A DNA stretch of 64,000 nt from assembly GCA_037176905.1 (NCBI GenBank), contig JBBBWG010008224.1, positions 6,537 through 70,536 of the forward strand, written 5' to 3'. Below the pieces are notes generated by a model, which made no database searches, had not been told where the DNA came from, and was given only the letters and a program-made list of their open reading frames with translations. Positions 57,637 to 64,000 of this stretch are shown in pieces. Both the position numbers and the translations under genes were made by a program. Origin of the DNA: Azolla pinnata. Taxonomy: Eukaryota; Streptophyta; Polypodiopsida; Salviniales; Salviniaceae. Every line of letters starts with the position of its first letter. Position 1 is the first letter of the stretch.

Positions 57637-60600
57637 TCATGTTAGAGGGCCTGATCGCACGCTGCCAGCAGCAATGCCTTCGGTGAATGATACTTTGCGT
57701 CCACCACTATAATCCAATGGACCTGAAAATCTTACACCATGACTACCATGTTTCTTTGGGGTCGAGCTCTTTCCTGCAGCTCTCGGTGTTCCTCCACGGA
57801 AGCTCGAAAATCCGTTGTTCAAGTCTCCATTTCCATCTAGTACAGAACCGCTTCCCACAGCAACTTGGCCCATGCTAGCTTGCCTCCTCGAACCTGCTAG
57901 CATCAAAGTTGGTACCGCATTCTCGTAGTATAATTGATATACAGATCTCAGTATCGTGTAGGGGACATGAGTCTCAAGAGTACTTCTTGGTAGATACTCT
58001 GAAATATCACAAAGCTGCTCAAGAAATATCAACTTGGCTACTAATGGAGACCTGCATCCAAATATAACGGTCCTTAAGAGGCACTACTCACCCATAACAA
58101 GTTGAACTAAGAGAGAGCATACCTATTGATCTCATTCCAAGAGTCGAGAACAATGGCCGCAGAACATTGCACATATGTTTTCATCATTGACTTGATGCTC
58201 GCTTCAACAGCTGCTACTCCCTCCAAAGTAAGAGCCTCTGACTCCAAGTTTCCTGTTTGTAGGCCACCACCATCTGTGTGGTTATGAGTGAGTTGCTTAT
58301 CGATTTCCTTCTTCTCGAATCTGATGAACTCACTTGACACTATTACAGCGTTGATACACCTTTAATAATGCATCAAGAACCAGATGTTAAGATATCAGGG
58401 AGTCTTCAAACTCATTGACATAATACATAGACTGTCCATATACCTAGCTAAACAATGAACGTTGTTGTTGAAGGCTCCTGCATGAACAGAATAAGCACTA
58501 GTGTTCCACACATTTGAGATCATGCAGCATACATATAGATAAGGAAGGAAGATCCACATGGTATCACCGGCTCCTGAAAGCTTCCTGAGAACTGAATGTA
58601 GAATTGCAGCATCCTGGCCAATAATATTACTCAGTCGTCCTGTGAGCACCTTCAGCCGCAAAACATCTTCATTCTCAGGAATGGATGAAGGAGCATAGCG
58701 TGCAAAGTCTGAAAGGAGAGAAAATAAGCTTGGAATATTTGACTCAAGAACAGCTGCAGTTGCTTCTGAAAGCAACAATCTGAAGTTTATCGCATGGCCA
58801 ATCTGTATTGAGAAAGCCATCAACGACTCGATGTCTTGAACTTGTTTTAAAGCTACATCACGCTCATAGTGATGATGCATATTCAAAGCAAGTGTTTCTA
58901 AAGCATCCTTATTTGCACGCAAGGCAATATCAATGCTGCCCACGAGTATACCAAGGTACTCCTGTAGTAAGCTTTCCAGCTTATCAACTCCATAAGGTCC
59001 AAATATTCTTACAAATGCTTTGAGCTCACGTATGTCTACAAGTATCTCCGGTGCAGTGTTTACGGCTTTACTGGTCCTGAAACTCTTATCCACAGGATCA
59101 AACACTACTCCAGAACCATTCACATCTTTGACAACATTGTCCATAAACCAATTGCTCATAATTGTTACAGCTTTACCACCTGAAATCTCCTTCACCTCAA
59201 AATCCTGCAGATCTCGCATAGGACCCGAGAATGCCTCTTTCACTAGAATCTCTCTCAAACCCTGTTTTAGATCCATACTAACATGCTTCTCGATCAGATG
59301 GATAATCTGCGTGTGACGTAGTATAAGACCTTCAATTATGGAAGGGCGTGGAACCCCTTCAGCACTAACAATCCCAATAAGCCTTCGTTTGAAGTTATTC
59401 AACATGTGTTCCCTCAAATACTGCAAACATATTCAGATAAATCTCTTACATCAGAAAATACAAACTGAAATGTTCTATAAATTATCAAAATTACCTCTTG
59501 TGGAATAAAAACATGGCCTAATATACATATCGGCTCCATTTCATTAAGAGCAGTGCAGAGACCAGTAAGCCTTTGAACAGCAGCTTCTAGCCTGGTCAAA
59601 ATATGCCCAATTTTACAGAAGATCAAATAGAAAATCACTTCACGCAATGGACAATAATCAGCATAAGATAATCACATTTTGACAGCGTCTGTATTTGCAG
59701 GTTCACTTTCACTTCCTGGTAAAGGTAGATCAAAGTTACTCTTCAAGGACTTGCTAGAAGAATTACCACTCTTTCCTGCTCGATTAAGACGAATTGCAGC
59801 CTGCTCTGGTGAAAGCTGTTAAATATAATTGAAAAGCCAACAAAATAAAATTAAATCCCTTACAATCAAGCTTATGCAAAACCAATGAAGTAAAAAACTA
59901 AAACCTAGGCCATTGGGAAAGAAGCAACATGTCAGAAGTGTATCGGTCAATGCAAACAAGGATGTAAAGGCTCAAAGATAAGATCCCATCTGAATTCAAT
60001 TTATGAATAAGAAAAACAGTTTACTTTGTATTCCAAAGAGCCAAACCCTCCATCTGAATCCAAAATATTTATAAGGCCTTCAAAGCCACCCATGATAGCC
60101 TCCAAGACTGACTCAGTATAAGATATTGCATCCTGGGCAATCCTTGACTTCTGCAGAAAAAAGGCAGAAACATTTCAGTACTGATTTGCTGCAATGTGGC
60201 ACAGAGAATCAATAAAACTGCAATGAATAGACCTCATCAGATACAGCAGTATGTGTGTTCTCTGAAAATGCGTTAGCTAGTCTAAGCCATGCACAACAAT
60301 GCTGGGGTCTTCCTTCTGGACCAAACATGGTGTGCCTGAAAACCTTAACCACGTCCACAAGTTAACAGCATTCTTGCAAATAGTAAAGTGAATCCTGCTT
60401 GAATTCTTACTGTTGTGAGATGTTGGCGATAGAAATAAAGAACTTTCAAAGATGAGTATTGCTTTAACTGTCCTTCAATGTCATCAATACTCCTACAAAC
60501 AGTCCAAAGTTAGATTATATTCCAAATCGCACAGATCTAAGAAAATTATTGGGCATATCAAACAACAGGCTTGAAATTAATTCTTGAATTCCAAACTTCA

Positions 60601-62746
60601 GTAATTAAATAAGTTCCAAAATATATTAGCCTTATTTGTCGCATACAAACATGGAGCAAAATTAGCTACATACTTTGATATGTTTCAGTTAAACATGAGC
60701 ATTGTATGCATCGAAATTTTCTTATTGGAGTATGATATCAAGGAAGTAGTAGCCTTTTCCATCCATGCTTTCAATCATATCAACAAACTGATTACCAGCA
60801 GAGGTTGTTATGACTTATTTGACGAGCATAAGAGGCAGACAAAACAGCTTCTAAACATGGGAAACTATATACCTGGACCACAAGTATGCACTATTTCCCT
60901 CAGAGATAATGCTCTCCTTTCCGGTTGGTACAGCTGCAGTCTCAAAATGCCGGATATTTACTGTTGCCCTTGATGATGAAACTAGCATCATCAGAGAGAT
61001 CCAATCTTTTCTGAGGCCCTGCAAATAGTAGGAATTGTCGGCTCCAGATTAGCACATAATACTGTGGTATATAATTTATACAGGAACATGCCTAAAACGT
61101 ACTGAGAGACTGATCTCATCACTCAATACAGCTTCATTATGAAATCTTGGAAGTTTATCCAAGCAGTTGGATATAGAGCATATGACTTCTTTGAGTGGCA
61201 GCTCAAGATCAAGTGCAATCATTCCTGGTGAATTCATCAGTGTCTTGATTCTTTCAGCTGATCCTCCTAAATAGCCTAATGCATAGCCCCTGATTGCTGC
61301 ACCAAAAGCAGCTACTGAAATGAGTGGCAGTGAAACAAATCAAACCAAGCTGCTTGATTATGTTGAGCATATACCAGTATATTTACAAGAGCCTATAACT
61401 AGAATACCTATTTCATCTACCATTGCAGATGGAACCATGCATAATAAAACAAAGAGGTAAATGCTTTGCAGAGTATAACTTCAGGAAATGACCAATTTTT
61501 CAAACTTAAAATGTTCTAAAGAAGCAACTGAAACTGCCTTCTTTTCTCTGCTATTCTTGATGATCTAGTGTCTTTCTCATAGGCATCAATGAGATCACAG
61601 CATACACTCGCTAGCGTTTACAAGGCAGAATGATTTGCATACTCTAGAATATGAGCACACGCCAAGTACAGCATAGAGCACAAGTACCAAACAATGGCTA
61701 TGCTAATGATCTGTCTCCTCAGAAGGCAACATATTAGAGCTGCCAATAAAATTTTCTGTAGTAATATGAAGAGCATGAAGATCGGGTCCAACAAAATCAT
61801 CTCACGATATACCCAGTTTATTCTGAAACAGAGATCTGCTCCCCACGAAATAAATATATCTAGAGTGCAATCAAAGGAAGGTTACTCTTCTTAATAGGGA
61901 CAAGCATATGCACTTACACAATAATAATCAGTATTTGTGCTGATAAAAGTATGGGAATGAATTCAATTCCATGCAGTGCCATGGCATGGTATAATCTTTA
62001 GAACTTTATGAGGAAGCCCTCGTAATTTGTTGATTGAGTGCATGCACAGATTTTACCATGAATCAATGAAAATTTACACATGCAGACCTGAAATATACTT
62101 GTAAATAAGCCCTTTAAGTTTATCCATGCCATTCAACAGAAATCCAACACTAGAATCAGTGGCTTCCTGCACAAAAACTTCTATCCACCTTAGGAGTATG
62201 ATATAAATAATTACATGAAAGATTATTTAGCATTCTACTGTTGCGAAGATTGTATGTCTAACTTACAATTTCCACTGGGACTAGGCGTCCAATTTTTGGT
62301 TTACCAGCCATTACTCCTACATGTGTGAAGTACCAAAGAAGCTCACTTCGAACCATGGACAAAGCTGAAAATATCATCTGAAAGATACAGCAACCAAGCA
62401 GCACAAAGTCGTCATTATTAAAGAACGTCAGACATACAAAAAGTTACTTCCTTGTTCACAGTGCTCTACTATAATTCAGAAATTTCTTTTTCCATTCTCA
62501 TAAAACTTTACAAACCTTTCTACTAAATACCTAATCAAGCAAGAGAAGTTGTTGAGTAGCAATCACACTTATATAAGAGATATAATAGGGTGGTTGTAGC
62601 ATGTAGGCCCTACCTGAATATTTGGAGCAATAAGGCTTGGTTGATCTGAAAAGAATAAAACCATCCGACTGAGCTCTTGTCTAAAGAATGTCCTTCGTTC
62701 TCTATGGCTGTTTTCGGCTCTGTTAATAGCCCAATCATGAGCATCA
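57637..62746 (-). CDS. NAP1: NAP1/NCKAP1 subunit of the SCAR/WAVE complex, partial (C-terminal part)
   Basis: Scaffold subunit of the complex that activates ARP2/3 actin nucleation (GNARLED/NAPP in Arabidopsis). Thirteen exons close in phase: 62746-62614, 62377-62267, 62166-62088, 61314-61103, 61018-60873, 60492-60411, 60343-60233, 60150-60025, 59815-59676, 59591-59495, 59420-58444, 58359-58123 and 58051-57637, giving 954 residues plus stop. Family blocks are HRERRTFFRQELSRMVLFFS with DQPSLIAPN, ELLWYFTHVGV, HVFIPQEYLREHML, IFGPYGVDKLESLLQEYL and NNNVHCLAR. The tail after YENAVPTLMLAG is Gly/Ser-rich, as in plant members. About 470 N-terminal residues must lie beyond the right edge; 62747-64000 appears to be intron. 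Confidence 0.93.
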
Positions 62747-64000
62747 CTGCAAAAAAAGGGTGGAGAAATAAAGAACCGGCATATACAATAAGAAACACCC
62801 AGAAGAGCCCACATTTCGAATCTGTACTAACACCAAGCGTCATGTCAAACTGAAAGATGGGACAAATGGGCCCCAACCTGAGGCAACTTCCTTCATCTAC
62901 CCAGAAAGTGCAAAAAATGTCTAACTGACTTGCTAATGATGAATTTATTCAACACCAGCAGCTCTAACAGATAAATGAATATGCCTGGAAGTCTGCTGAA
63001 AAATCTCTCCAAGATGATCATACAACTCATCAATTTAGCATGTATAAAGTGGTGCTGAGCATGTTATGGGGTGGAAAGAAGTTCTAACATATTGATAAAT
63101 GAAAACCAAGTTTATACTTTGAGCCTCTCAAGCAAGCTATCAACCAGAACTGGCATTAGCTGCAAGCAATATTAACCTGTGACTCTAGTACATGGTCATC
63201 ACACTAACCAAAAGTAGAACCACAGCTGGATCAAGCAGCTGATGTGCCCATCAATAATCTTCGCTATGGTCTGCCATTAGAATTATGCTACTCAATAATT
63301 GATATTAAGAGACCAGCTATATGCCCAAAAAATAATAGAGTAATGCATGCTCAGCGTCATCATAAAGCAGGTTTTCCCACGATAGATTATGGAACAGGTG
63401 ATATGGTTGAAATCCCTCATGTCAGTGAAAAACCAATTCTAAGAACTCAAATTTAGATGTAAATACACATTTTATACAAGCTTTCAATAGCCTCTATGAA
63501 TAAAATTTTTTGCAATGCCTTTGTATGACGAGTTTTGGACGAGACAGCATCACAGCACAGGAAATTGATATCCTACAGCTCAAGCAGAGCCAAATCGGCA
63601 CATCTAAATATCAAACAAGATGGCAACCAGCATAACCAGCATCCCAGAAAGGGGTTTCTCAAGTATGAAAATATGAATTCACTACTTACAATAAATTTCT
63701 CCCCAACTGACATAAGTTTACAATCCAGCATGCTAAAAGATACAAGGATATTCCAGAAAAAGCTTGTGCTAGTTCTATATCACATAAGAATATTGAAAAC
63801 CAATTTATCCACCATGAACAGAGTTGGAACGCAGTTCCTACGTTTATAGCCATTCTTCATTGAGGTCTCCAAGGAATCAGGATCACATAGTCTTTGTCAT
63901 GCCTCTCCCTGTGGTAAACTTACATGTAAAATCCTTCTGATTCAATTATGCAGACCCTTCTCAAAAAATCTAGGCATCCCATGTCACGAAAACTATGAAA
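62747..64000. other. Probable NAP1 intron, no exon seen
   Basis: The exon starting at 62746 needs two bases from an upstream exon, and I find no coding match to NAP1 in this stretch, so it should be an intron longer than 1.25 kb. Ordinary AT-rich sequence without repeats. Confidence 0.5.

Overview
This window is nuclear DNA of a land plant. It holds intron-containing plant genes such as a plastid-type NADH-glutamate synthase, a DYW-class PPR protein, a plant RABF2 GTPase, a plant-type sphingolipid desaturase and a WAVE-complex NAP1 subunit. The clade is unresolved. The proteins are clearly plant-like, but some (the Rab5 protein, the sterol desaturase) differ enough from the angiosperm versions I know that a non-seed or early-diverging lineage is possible. 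That last point is only inference.

Layout, left to right: a sterol C5-desaturase (minus, cut by the left edge, 1-3397); a RABF2 small GTPase (minus, 7 exons, 6148-10536); a sphingolipid delta-4 desaturase (minus, 2 exons, 14329-16515); an RCL1 ribosome-biogenesis factor (minus, 6 exons, 19190-22215); a small AIRIM/C1orf109-like protein (minus, 6 exons, 23844-26125); a single-exon DYW PPR protein (plus, 28309-30315); NADH-GOGAT (minus, 21 exons, 31611-42071); a gene-poor stretch with a Copia remnant and an assembly gap (42.1-49.9 kb); a UDP-glucose 4-epimerase (minus, 9 exons, 49954-53064); and the C-terminal two thirds of NAP1 (minus, 13 exons seen, 57637 to beyond the right edge). I read exon joins by eye from GT-AG sites, codon phase and family similarity. 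In every gene except the first, all phases close exactly. The genes are independent housekeeping or specialised loci, not a cluster for one pathway, although both desaturases and RABF2 act on membranes and RCL1 and the AIRIM-like gene both belong to ribosome biogenesis.

The striking part is the DNA between and inside the genes. The 5' side of each gene whose start lies in the window carries short-period satellite or microsatellite DNA: GAT/GGT triplets, GAA/TTC tracts, TGTATG/GGATGG arrays, CCCTAAA-type arrays, and a roughly 27-bp array carrying exact tRNA B-box words. The 3' flanks are much cleaner. Several introns hold tandem arrays, including an exact-period 346-bp triplication in RCL1 and a roughly 135-bp five-copy array in RABF2. 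Two arrays run into coding sequence: six TTAGGG units encode a Leu-Gly run in the PPR protein, and a roughly 31-bp repeat contains the stop codon of the AIRIM-like gene. I saw no CRISPR array, tRNA, rRNA or intact mobile element, and no clear new multi-gene system.
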